DNA from: Geminicoccus sp036263595
GTDB taxonomy: Bacteria; Pseudomonadota; Alphaproteobacteria; Geminicoccales; Geminicoccaceae
NCBI RefSeq assembly: GCF_036263595.1
Contig: NZ_DATAGQ010000053.1
Location: forward strand, 1 to 12,503
Direction of reading: 5' to 3'
Length of the DNA: 12,503 nucleotides
The notes below the pieces were generated by a model that did not search any database, was not told the origin of the DNA, and was given only the letters and a program-made list of their open reading frames with translations. How positions within the stretch are numbered: position 1 is the stretch's first letter; the number at the start of each line of letters is the position of its first letter. Of the stretch, positions 6,239 to 12,503 are shown one piece after another. The position numbers were made by a program, and so were the translations under genes.

Positions 6239-7154
6239 ACTGACTGTCGGCAAAGTCGCTGGCCGATCACGCAATGCGCCTCAGCATGATCCGGCTCATG
6301 GCGGTGTAGATCATCGCCACCCCGGTTTCGGGTAGCCGCTCGTAGTCTCGGGCGAGGCGACGTGATCGGGACAGCCAGGCGAAGGTCCTCTCGACTACCC
6401 AACGGCGCGGGAGGACGTGGAAGCCTGCCGGCCGCTCCTCCAGTCCGTAGCGCCACGCTTGACGCTGGCGGTGGAACGGGACCTCCATACGCCAGCCGCG
6501 CTCCTTCTCCAGCCACTTCGCGAATGGCCCGGTATAGGCACCGTCCGCCCAGACCAACTCCAACCGCGGCAAGGCCGCCATGGGCGCCAGCTCGACCATC
6601 TGTCGTGCGCCCACCGTGTCGTGCAGGCTGGCGGCATGGATGTGCGCCAGGAGGATCAGGCCCGACACGTCCACTAGGATGTGTCGCTTGCGCCCGAACG
6701 TCTTCTTGGCTGCATCAAAGCCTCGATCAGGGCCGCCCGTGCCGGTTGCCCGCGCCGTCTGCGAGTCGAGTACGGCAGCGGAAGGCTCTCGATCTCGGCC
6801 GTCCTTCTCACGCGCATGCTCGCGCAACTGATCGTGCATGCACCGGAGCGTGCCGTCCTTGCGCCAACGGGTCAGTTGCGAGTGCACCGTCGGCCATGGC
6901 GGGAAGTGGCGAGGCAGCATGCGCCACGCGCAGCCGGAACGAACCAGGTAGAAGATGGCTTCCGCCATGACCCGACGCGGCCACTTCGGCGGACGCCCGA
7001 GGCGACAAGGTGGCGGAAGAAGTGGCTCCAACGCCGCCCACTCGGCGTCACTCAGGTCAGAAGGGTACGGTCGATCAGGCATGGCGCTCTCCAGCCAGGA
7101 CATGCCTGAATCAACGCAGAAAAGGGTTGGCCAGCGACTTTGCCGACAGTCAGT
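6239..7154 (-). mobile_element. IS5-family insertion sequence, complete
   Basis: A 916-bp element bounded by perfect 26-bp terminal inverted repeats: 6239-6264 begins ACTGACTGTCGGCAAAG and is the exact reverse complement of 7129-7154. One transposase gene fills the inside, ending three bases from the left repeat. No identical target duplication is visible: the bases outside the repeats are CTG on the left and GAG on the right. If the true end is CTGTCGG, the flanks are TGA and TCA, which resemble the TNA target of some IS5 subgroups but do not match each other. The element lies between the RES gene and tRNA-Ser. Confidence 0.92.
6267..7082 (-). CDS. IS5-family transposase (DDE type)
   Basis: A 271-residue transposase. 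The N-terminus (YPSDLSDAEWAALEPLLPPP, then GRPPKWPRRVMAEAIFYLVRSGCAW) is the DNA-binding region typical of the IS5 subgroup with an InsH-like or DUF4096 start. The catalytic DDE residues are visible: Asp106 in AAVLDSQT, Asp180 in VWADGAY and Glu231 in VVERTFAWLSRSRRLARDYE. FGRKRHILVD is also conserved. The ATG at 7082 is chosen because GGAGAG lies a few bases before it and the protein then starts MPDRPYPSDL; an in-frame ATG at 7103 would add seven residues with a poorer SD. The gene is intact in one frame, so no programmed frameshift is needed, and with both ends perfect the element may still be mobile. Confidence 0.93.
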   Translation of the reverse strand: MPDRPYPSDLSDAEWAALEPLLPPPCRLGRPPKWPRRVMAEAIFYLVRSGCAWRMLPRHFPPWPTVHSQLTRWRKDGTLRCMHDQLREHAREKDGRDREPSAAVLDSQTARATGTGGPDRGFDAAKKTFGRKRHILVDVSGLILLAHIHAASLHDTVGARQMVELAPMAALPRLELVWADGAYTGPFAKWLEKERGWRMEVPFHRQRQAWRYGLEERPAGFHVLPRRWVVERTFAWLSRSRRLARDYERLPETGVAMIYTAMSRIMLRRIA

Positions 7155-7310
7155 GAGAGCGACGATGAACCGCTGCTAGATCGTTCCCTGACCTGAACCC
7201 GCAAACCGCTCAAGTGCTTCGTCTCGCAGTGACTGCCAACCAAATGGCGCACCCCAACCGAAGCCCCAACCCGCGCTGTTTTCGCTAGAACTAACATACT
7301 GAATATAATA

Positions 7311-7333
7311 CAAAACTTCTCCCAAACGAGAAG
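7311..7333 (-). terminator. Intrinsic terminator of tRNA-Ser
   Basis: On the minus strand the stem CTTCTC (7333-7328) pairs with GAGAAG (7321-7316) around a six-base loop GTTTGG and is followed by TTTTG. The stem begins directly after the CCA end of the tRNA, which suggests a single-gene transcript that ends here. Confidence 0.8.
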
Positions 7334-7421
7334 TGGCGGAGGGAACGGGATTCGAACCCGTGAGGAGTTGCCCCCAACACGCTTTCCAGGCGTGCGCCTT
7401 AAACCGCTCGGCCATCCCTCC
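7334..7421 (-). tRNA. tRNA-Ser (anticodon GGA)
   Basis: The minus strand folds as a class II tRNA. Acceptor GGAGGGA (7421-7415) pairs with TCCCTCC (7344-7338); discriminator G (7337) and an encoded CCA (7336-7334) follow. The D arm contains GCCGAGCGGTTTAAGGC, the anticodon arm is CACGCCTGGAAAGCGTG with anticodon GGA, a long variable arm (TTGGGGGCAACTCC) follows, and the T arm is CGGGTTCGAATCCCG. It reads UCC and UCU codons. It is the first core-type gene after the accessory region, and tRNA 3' ends are frequent integration targets, but I found no second copy of its 3' end in this window. Confidence 0.97.
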
Positions 7422-7595
7422 GGTTTCGGCTGGCGATGGCTTCTAGCGGCTGCCATCTTCCACCGCAACCCGCAGCCAGCCAGCCTTGTCGCCGCCCGGA
7501 GCCCTCGTCTTGCCTGTTTGCTCAAGTCCGTGCTTTGCGGTCACACACCGGCCGGCGCGCACCAAGCTGGCGCCGACGGTACAGGGGGTGAGCCG

Positions 7596-7625
7596 ATGGT
7601 CTGCTCGTTATGTCTTGCCGGATGA
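7596..7625 (+). other. Possible 9-codon leader ORF overlapping the ligase start
   Basis: ATG at 7596 is preceded by a strong AGGGGGTG at 7583-7590. It encodes nine residues (MVCSLCLAG) and stops with TGA at 7623-7625, which overlaps the ATG at 7622 of the downstream O-antigen-ligase-type gene as ATGA. That downstream start has no good SD of its own, so coupling through this mini-ORF is plausible. Inference only. Confidence 0.35.
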
Positions 7626-8833
7626 GCATGCCGTTGGTCGGGAGGCTGGACCGGGTGGCCGGCTTCCTGGTGATGCTGCTGCCGCTCCTGTTTCTGCTGG
7701 GCCGTGCCGTCGCCGACGTTGCGCTCATCCTGGTCGCAGTGGCCTTCCTCGCCCGCTCTGCCGCCAGCCGCGATGTCGCCTGGATTTGGGAGCCCTGGGT
7801 CCTTGTGGGGCTGGCGTGGGTTGGGTGGCTAACCTTCGGGGGCCTGTTCGCAGCCGACGTCGCGTCGGCAACCGGCAAGGCGGCGGTGCAGATCAGGTTC
7901 GTGCTCTTCGCCGCGGCGCTCGCGACTGTCCACTTTCGCAACACGGCCGTACGCGCCAATTTCCTGCTGGCTCTGTCGTCTGCCGTCGTGCTGGTGGCCA
8001 TCGACTGCGTAATCCAGGCCGCCACAGGCACGTCGCTGACCGGGCGCGGCCTGCCTGAACTCTATCGGCTCTCCGGACCCTTCGATTCGCAAAAGGCAGG
8101 AACCTATCTGGCGAAGACCATCTTTCCGACACTGCTGCCCCTGATGCTGATCATGGGCGACCGGCGCCGCGCTGCGTGGGTCGTCCTGCTGGCACTGGCG
8201 GTGGCAGGCATGATCATCGCCCTGACCGGCGAGCGTTCGGCGCTGCTGACGTTCGGTCTGGGCACGCTGGTCTGCCTGTTGCTGCTCCCCAGGCTGCGTT
8301 CCTTCCTCCTGCCGGTGGTCCTGCTGGCGACGCTGGGAGCGGGTGTCCTGGTGCTCAGCAGGCCGATCCTGGTCGAGCGCTTCGTCGGGCACACGGAGGA
8401 CGACCTCACGAACTTTGCTGACAAGCGTTACGGCATGATCCTGCGTAGCGGTCTGGCGCTTGCGGCCGATCAGCCAATCACGGGTATCGGCGTGGCGGAG
8501 TTTCCCAAGCGTTGCCCGTCACCGGAGCTGGCGGTGATCGGGCCCGTCGACGTCCGCTGCGTCAGCCATCCTCACAACCCATGGATGGAGATGCTGGTCG
8601 AGGGCGGTGTCGTAGGATTAGCCCTCTGGCTTGCCATGGTCGGGCTCTGGCTGAAGCGCTTCGCCGCGGCGGGGCGGCCGGTCCTCGTGGTCGGGCTCGC
8701 AACGCTCCTGCCGTTCAGCTGGCCGTTGATGACCAGCATGTCCCTGTTCACGACATGGAACGCCATCCTTTGGTGGCAGGCCGTCGGCCTGCTCCTGGCG
8801 CTCAGCCCTCGGCGAGAAGAGCTGCGGCGATAG
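7622..8833 (+). CDS. O-antigen ligase/polymerase-type membrane protein (Wzy_C family)
   Basis: A polytopic inner-membrane protein of 403 residues, with hydrophobic helices spread along its length and a large periplasmic loop near the C-terminus. ALTGERSALL (about 201-210) is the arginine-bearing motif of the Wzy_C family, and SHPHNPWMEMLVEGGVVGL (about 315-333) is the His/Asn motif in the large loop. Family members join lipid-linked glycans to lipid A-core (WaaL) or polymerise them (Wzy); the sequence does not tell which. No glycan gene cluster adjoins it. In-frame ATGs lie at 7610, 7622 and 7628; 7622 is preferred because it overlaps the stop of a mini-ORF with a strong SD, though 7610 cannot be excluded. 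Its 3' end overlaps the convergent small gene by 32 bases. Confidence 0.85.
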   Translation: MSMPLVGRLDRVAGFLVMLLPLLFLLGRAVADVALILVAVAFLARSAASRDVAWIWEPWVLVGLAWVGWLTFGGLFAADVASATGKAAVQIRFVLFAAALATVHFRNTAVRANFLLALSSAVVLVAIDCVIQAATGTSLTGRGLPELYRLSGPFDSQKAGTYLAKTIFPTLLPLMLIMGDRRRAAWVVLLALAVAGMIIALTGERSALLTFGLGTLVCLLLLPRLRSFLLPVVLLATLGAGVLVLSRPILVERFVGHTEDDLTNFADKRYGMILRSGLALAADQPITGIGVAEFPKRCPSPELAVIGPVDVRCVSHPHNPWMEMLVEGGVVGLALWLAMVGLWLKRFAAAGRPVLVVGLATLLPFSWPLMTSMSLFTTWNAILWWQAVGLLLALSPRREELRR

Positions 8834-9098
8834 CCCTTCCCTCGTCCTTCAGGTCGCCGCTGCCGGCTTTCCTGCCGGCACGGCGGTACCAGTAGCCGGC
8901 ATTCGAGTGATCGCCTTCAACCCGGTGCAGCCAAGCATGTACCCAATCCGCCTGGGGCTGTCCTTCGTGCGCCTGGACGATCTCGTGTGCTGCTTCCCAG
9001 TCGTCGTTCAAGCCATGCCAGATCGCGCAGACCGCATCAGGCAGACCGGGCGGTGGCACGTCTCTGGTGAGCGATTCGTCGAATGCTGCGAAGTTCAT
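8802..9098 (-). CDS. Small conserved protein coupled to rpoH
   Basis: A 98-residue soluble protein without signal peptide or membrane segment. It is acidic and rich in Trp and His, with AIWHGLNDDWEAAHEIVQAHE (about 25-45), WVHAWLHRVEGDHSNAGYWYRRAGR (about 52-76) and a terminal alanine-rich helix. I recognise this pattern as a conserved small protein found in various bacteria, with helix pairs reminiscent of a degenerate TPR, but know no function for it. The ATG at 9098 overlaps the rpoH stop as ATGA, so it is probably translated from the rpoH message. Its stop lies inside the 3' end of the convergent ligase gene. Linkage to rpoH raises the idea of a stress-related role; this is inference from position only. 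Confidence 0.82.
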   Translation of the reverse strand: MNFAAFDESLTRDVPPPGLPDAVCAIWHGLNDDWEAAHEIVQAHEGQPQADWVHAWLHRVEGDHSNAGYWYRRAGRKAGSGDLKDEGRAIAAALLAEG

Positions 9099-10036
9099 CC
9101 GTTGAACGGCTCCACCTGACGAAGGTCACTCGGTTTGGGCAAGCGAGGCGCTGCCTCGGCATGCTCGGCAGCGCGTTTGCGCTCGAGTTCCAGGATCGCC
9201 TTCTGCAGCTTCTCGAAAGCCCGCACCTCGATCTGCCGCACCCTTTCCCGGCTCACGCCGTACTTCTCGGAGAGCTGCTCCAGGGTAGTCGGCTCCTCCT
9301 TGAGACGGCGCTCAGTCAGGATATACTGCTCGCGCTCGTTCAGGACCGACATGGCCTCGCTCAGCAGGCTCTCGCGGTGGGTACGCTCATCGGCATCCGC
9401 GACCGAGGCGTCCTGGGTGGTCCGCTCGTCCTCGAGCCAGTCCTGCCATTCGCTGTCGCCCTCGATCCGCAACGGGGCATTGAGCGAGTGATCCGGCCCG
9501 TCCAGGCGTCGGTTCATGTCGATCACGTCCTGCTCGGTCACCGCGAGCGTGTCGGCAATCGCACGTACCGTGTCCGGATGAAGGTCTCCCTCCTCCATCG
9601 CCTGCATTTGCGCCTTCAGACGGCGCAGGTTGAAGAACAGCTTCTTCTGCGCGGCTGTGGTGCCCATCTTCACGAGCGACCACGAATGCAGGATGTATTC
9701 CTGGATTGCCGCCTTGATCCACCACATCGCATAGGTGGCCAGGCGGAAGCCTCGCTCCGGATCGAAGCGCTTGACCGCCTGCATCAGCCCGACATTGCCC
9801 TCCGAGATGATCTCGGACATGGGCAACCCGTAGCCGCGATAGCCCATCGCGATCTTGGCCACGAGTCGGAGATGCGACGTTACCAGCTTGTGTGCGGCGT
9901 CGGCATCCTCGTCATCGCGCCAGCGACGGGCGAGCATGTACTCTTCCTCCGCCGGCAACATCGGAAACCGGCGGATCTCGTCGAGGTAACGGGACAGCCC
10001 GCTTCCTTCGAGGGCGACCGTCGGAAGACCGGCCAT
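9095..10036 (-). CDS. rpoH: RNA polymerase sigma-32 factor RpoH
   Basis: A 313-residue heat-shock sigma factor that directs RNA polymerase to chaperone and protease promoters. Region 2 is clear: HKLVTSHLRLVAKIAMGYRG (49-68), SEIISEGNVGLMQAVKRFDP (74-93) and GFRLATYAMWWIKAAIQEYI (96-115) for core binding, -10 recognition and melting. The RpoH-specific box AQKKLFFNLRR at 129-139 separates it from other sigma-70 proteins. Region 4.2 (TLEQLSEKYGVSRERVRQIE, 251-270) binds the -35 element. Length fits the family. The ATG at 10036 follows AGGAGAAGGA. The stop overlaps the start of a small conserved gene (ATGA). rluD lies 134 bases upstream on the same strand, leaving room for an own promoter, but I see no strong consensus and no obvious thermosensor hairpin. 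Alphaproteobacteria often have several rpoH copies; which one this is cannot be said. Confidence 0.96.
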   Translation of the reverse strand: MAGLPTVALEGSGLSRYLDEIRRFPMLPAEEEYMLARRWRDDEDADAAHKLVTSHLRLVAKIAMGYRGYGLPMSEIISEGNVGLMQAVKRFDPERGFRLATYAMWWIKAAIQEYILHSWSLVKMGTTAAQKKLFFNLRRLKAQMQAMEEGDLHPDTVRAIADTLAVTEQDVIDMNRRLDGPDHSLNAPLRIEGDSEWQDWLEDERTTQDASVADADERTHRESLLSEAMSVLNEREQYILTERRLKEEPTTLEQLSEKYGVSRERVRQIEVRAFEKLQKAILELERKRAAEHAEAAPRLPKPSDLRQVEPFNG

Positions 10037-10170
10037 GGCAATCCTTCTCCTGCGCTCCGCGGTTCCGCATCCCGGACCCGGGTGGTCCTTGTTAGCGCAC
10101 CCAGGCGTCGCTTGCCACCAAGACCGAATGCAGCCTGCTGGTTCCTACGCCAGTGGCCCTGTCCAATCCA

Positions 10171-11127
10171 TCAGGAACGACAGGCGGCGAGCAGTTCGTC
10201 GAACAGCGACGGCGGGGGCAGGTCGAACCGGAGTGGTTCGCCGGTTATCGGGTGCCGGAAGCCCAGGACACGCGCGTGCAGGGCAATCCGGTCCAGCTGC
10301 TCGACGAGCGGCCGCGCTCTTTCCGGCAGATCGCCGGTCCGCCTGGGACCATAGATGCGGTCACCCAGGATCGGATGCCCCAGGCTGGACAGATGCACCC
10401 GGATCTGATGGGTCCGGCCGGTTTCGAGCGAACATTGCATGCGCGCTGCCCGCGTGCCCGCGGCGTCCAACACCTTCCAGTGGGTGACCGCCCGCTTGCC
10501 GCCATGGCTGACGATCGCCATGCGCTTGCGGTCGAACGGGTCTCGCCCCAGCGGCCGATCCACCGTACCTTCCGTCTTCGCCGGGAGGCCGCGCACGATC
10601 GCTTCGTAGACGCGCTCGATCGAGTGGATCGTGAACTGGCCGGACAGGAGCGTGTGCGCCCGGTCGTGCTTGGCCACGACCATCACGCCAGAGACGTCCT
10701 TGTCCAGTCGATGGACGATGCCGGGCCTGGCCACGCCGCCGATGCCGGACAGAGATCCACGGCAATGAGCGAGCATGGCGTTGACAAGCGTGCCATCGTC
10801 GTGGCCGGGGCCAGGATGCACGACCAGCCCGGCCGGCTTGGCGAGGACGATCAGGTGCTCGTCCTCGAACAGGATGGGCAGATTGATCTCCTGGGCCACC
10901 GGCGTCGCCGCCACTGGCTCCGGCACGGCCACGGCATAGGTCTCGCCGCCGCGGACCTTGCGCGAGGCCTGGCTCACCCTTTGTCCATCACGTGCGACGG
11001 CACCCTGATCGAGCAGAGCCTGGATGCGTGCCCGCGACAGATCGGGTAGGACCGCCGCCAGCCAGGCATCGAGACGCCGTCCGGCATCGTCCGGGTCCAC
11101 CACGCGTTGGAACATGCCGCTTGTCAT
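10171..11127 (-). CDS. rluD: 23S rRNA pseudouridine synthase, RluD type
   Basis: A 318-residue RluA-family enzyme. In E. coli RluD converts U1911, U1915 and U1917 in helix 69 of 23S rRNA to pseudouridine during 50S maturation. An N-terminal S4 RNA-binding domain (about 15-62: GRRLDAWLAAVLPDLSRARI) precedes the catalytic domain with FEDEHLIVLAKPAGLVVHPG (87-106), GIVHRLDKDVSGVMVVAKHD (136-155; catalytic Asp142) and ETGRTHQIRVHLSSLGHPIL near the C-terminus. The open frame reaches 11268, but the first part overlaps the divergent gene and reads as low-complexity acidic sequence; the ATG at 11127 gives the usual family start, with GGAGGA somewhat far upstream (13 bases), and the ATG at 11115 is an alternative. 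Only 33 bases separate it from the divergent gene at 11161. The order rluD then rpoH on one strand is common in alphaproteobacteria. Confidence 0.94.
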   Translation of the reverse strand: MTSGMFQRVVDPDDAGRRLDAWLAAVLPDLSRARIQALLDQGAVARDGQRVSQASRKVRGGETYAVAVPEPVAATPVAQEINLPILFEDEHLIVLAKPAGLVVHPGPGHDDGTLVNAMLAHCRGSLSGIGGVARPGIVHRLDKDVSGVMVVAKHDRAHTLLSGQFTIHSIERVYEAIVRGLPAKTEGTVDRPLGRDPFDRKRMAIVSHGGKRAVTHWKVLDAAGTRAARMQCSLETGRTHQIRVHLSSLGHPILGDRIYGPRRTGDLPERARPLVEQLDRIALHARVLGFRHPITGEPLRFDLPPPSLFDELLAACRS

Positions 11128-11160
11128 CGACCGTCCGTCATCCTCCAGGAACAAGTGATC

Positions 11161-11463
11161 ATGGGTGAGACCGCCACCCGCATTCTTCTCGGCTTCGTCA
11201 TCGCCGGTGCGGTGCTGCTCACGGTAGGGCTCATCGTTCTCATCTGGCTGCTCGCAAGCGGTGTACAAGGTGGCCGCACCGACAGCGTGAGCGCGCCAGC
11301 AGTCCTGTCCCTCTCGGAAGGCGAGCGGATCGTCACGATCGCGCGTGGGCCGGACGATATCGTCCTCCTGGTGCAGCAGCCCGACGGTCGCCAGCTCCTG
11401 CGCCGGATCGATCCCGACCGCGGTGACTTGCTTGGCGAGCTTCCGGTGGTGACAGCTCCGTGA
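11161..11463 (+). CDS. Small single-pass membrane protein, DUF6476-like
   Basis: A 100-residue protein: a short N-terminus, one membrane helix at about 9-34 (LLGFVIAGAVLLTVGLIVLIWLLA), then a soluble domain with LSEGERIVTIARGPDDIVLLVQQPDGRQLLRRIDPDRGDLLGEL, which looks like a small beta-strand unit resembling one propeller blade. It matches what I know of a small conserved alphaproteobacterial protein encoded divergently next to rluD (annotated as DUF6476); no function is established. The ATG at 11161 follows CAGGAA by ten bases and gives the right N-terminus; an upstream ATG at 11107 would overlap rluD. Its TGA overlaps the GTG start of the downstream methyltransferase (GTGA), so the two are probably co-translated. 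Confidence 0.8.
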   Translation: MGETATRILLGFVIAGAVLLTVGLIVLIWLLASGVQGGRTDSVSAPAVLSLSEGERIVTIARGPDDIVLLVQQPDGRQLLRRIDPDRGDLLGELPVVTAP

Positions 11464-12503
11464 ACGAGACTCTGGACGTCAGGATCGACCATGTCGGCAG
11501 CAAGGGTGACGGCATCGTCCTGGGGCAGGACGGGCGGCTGTTTGTAGAGGGGGCGCTGGCTGGCGAGCGTGCGCTGGTGCGTCCGTTGGCCGGGCGGGAT
11601 GGCGGGGATCGGCGCGCGGTGCTGGTGGAGATCCTGGAGCCGTCCGCCGAGCGGGTGATACCCCCCTGCCCCCATGCCGGCCCGTGCGGCGCATGCCGTC
11701 TCCAGCATCTGAGCCTTCCAGCCTATGGGCGCTTCCTAGAAGAGAAGGTGAAGGCGGCGCTGCACGCCAGAGGCCTGGATCCAGCACTAGTCCGTCCCGC
11801 CGCACTCTCGCCGCCGGCAGACCGGCGGCGGGTCCGCCTTGCCTGGCAACGAGAGGGGAGCGGCACCGTGCTCGGGACGCGGATGCCGCGGTCGCATCGA
11901 ATTGTCGATCTGGCCACCTGCCTCGTCGCCAGGCAGGAACTGATGGCGGTGCTGCCCGGGTTGCGCAGGCTCCTGGGCAGGATTGCGCCCGCATCCGGGG
12001 AGGTCGCGCTGGATCTCACAGAGGCGGGCGTGGATGTCCTGATCATCGCCACCCAGTCGCCATCGACATCCGACCGCACCCGGATCGCCGCCGCCTTCGC
12101 TGAACTGCCGAGCCTCTGCCGGATCGCGTGGCGCAGCGAGAAGCTGCGCGAGGTCGAGGTCCTGCTGAGCCGGAGCGAGCCGATCGTACAGCATGGCCCC
12201 CTGCGGCTGGCTCCTACACCAGGTGCCTTCCGTCAGGCTACCGCTCACGGTGAAGCTGCCATGCATGTCTTCCTCCAAGAGCATCTGGGCGGTGCACGGA
12301 ATGTCGTCGACCTGTTCGGCGGCATCGGCAGCCTCGGGCTGTCGCTGGCGCCGCTGCCGCGCAGGTTGCAGGTGGTGGAAGGAGATCTGGCCGCCGTGGA
12401 TACGCTGCGCCGGGCGATCGCCGGCGGCGTGAAGGGCTGCCATATCACGGCACTGCGGCGTGACCTCCACAAGGAGCCGATGACGGCCAGGGAACTGCGC
12501 GAG
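11460..12503 (+). CDS. 23S rRNA/tRNA (uracil-C5)-methyltransferase, RlmD/TrmA family, 3' end outside window
   Basis: The first 348 codons of an SAM-dependent RNA uracil-C5 methyltransferase (COG2265 family). It begins with GTG at 11460, overlapping the previous stop, and runs open to the window edge. A TRAM-like N-terminus (VRIDHVGSKGDGIVLGQDGRL, written here in part) is followed by four cysteines typical of the 4Fe-4S cluster of RlmD (RumA): Cys70, Cys76 and Cys79 in PPCPHAGPCGACRLQHLS, and Cys154 in LATCLVARQ. PGAFRQA (254-260) stands where the family usually has FxQxN, and NVVDLFGGIGSLGLSLA (281-297) with VVEGD (305-309) is the SAM-binding fold. The catalytic Cys and final Glu motifs should lie in the missing part. 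RlmD methylates U1939 of 23S rRNA; the iron-sulfur cysteines favour RlmD over TrmA. The alphaproteobacterial branch is divergent, so the exact target is unsure. Confidence 0.88.
   Translation, partial: MNETLDVRIDHVGSKGDGIVLGQDGRLFVEGALAGERALVRPLAGRDGGDRRAVLVEILEPSAERVIPPCPHAGPCGACRLQHLSLPAYGRFLEEKVKAALHARGLDPALVRPAALSPPADRRRVRLAWQREGSGTVLGTRMPRSHRIVDLATCLVARQELMAVLPGLRRLLGRIAPASGEVALDLTEAGVDVLIIATQSPSTSDRTRIAAAFAELPSLCRIAWRSEKLREVEVLLSRSEPIVQHGPLRLAPTPGAFRQATAHGEAAMHVFLQEHLGGARNVVDLFGGIGSLGLSLAPLPRRLQVVEGDLAAVDTLRRAIAGGVKGCHITALRRDLHKEPMTARELRE

Noticed and set aside
6362..7109. Several plus-strand frames inside the IS
   Set aside because: Antisense shadows of the GC-rich transposase gene, without family motifs.
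9083..10354. 423-codon plus-strand frame
   Set aside because: Antisense to rpoH and to the end of rluD; the minus-strand products are unmistakable.
11787..12470. 227-codon minus-strand frame at the right end
   Set aside because: Antisense to the uracil methyltransferase, whose cysteine cluster and SAM motif are on the plus strand.
1..12503. CRISPR array
   Set aside because: The only regular repeats are the 141-bp coding TPR units; no short direct repeats with unique spacers were seen.

Overview
The window looks like part of an alphaproteobacterial chromosome, probably from the Rhodospirillales or a related lineage. This rests on the high-GC core genes, on the run of rluD, rpoH and a small conserved gene on one strand with a DUF6476-like gene and a TrmA/RlmD-type methyltransferase divergent from it, and on the style of the accessory genes (47-residue TPR units, pentapeptide-repeat proteins). 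Genus and species cannot be decided from the sequence alone.

The left part, about 1-7200, is accessory DNA. It starts with a decayed pentapeptide-repeat membrane protein gene (327-1028) that is readable in one frame through two nonsense codons. Next comes a minus-strand pair: a small single-pass membrane protein (3758-3492) whose stop overlaps the GTG start of a secreted TPR protein (3495-1423). The two proteins share a short glycine/asparagine motif just after their membrane anchor or signal peptide. A spacer dense in dyad repeats separates this pair from a divergent small serine recombinase (3956-4528). Behind the recombinase is a 589-bp stretch without a convincing gene, which holds a nested palindrome at 4621-4691. 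Then come a lone, AT-richer RES-domain protein with an N-terminal zinc-ribbon-like segment (5118-6167) and a complete IS5-family insertion sequence with 26-bp perfect terminal inverted repeats (6239-7154).

The right part is core-like. tRNA-Ser(GGA), minus strand 7421-7334, has an intrinsic terminator abutting its encoded CCA and marks the change from accessory to core DNA. A Wzy_C/O-antigen-ligase membrane protein follows on the plus strand (7622-8833). Its end overlaps, tail to tail, a small conserved gene (9098-8802) that is itself coupled to the heat-shock sigma factor gene rpoH (10036-9095) through an ATGA overlap. Further upstream on the same strand lies rluD (11127-10171). Divergent from rluD is a small membrane protein (11161-11463) overlapped by the GTG start of a 23S rRNA/tRNA uracil-C5 methyltransferase gene (11460 to the window end, incomplete). 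Ribosome and rRNA maturation (RluD, the methyltransferase) and heat-shock control (RpoH) thus sit next to a variable locus.

The most unusual content is the secreted TPR/small membrane protein pair, the dyad-rich spacer in front of the recombinase, the nested palindrome behind it, and the orphan RES gene. No complete, clearly new system can be proved from this window. The left end of the accessory region lies outside it.
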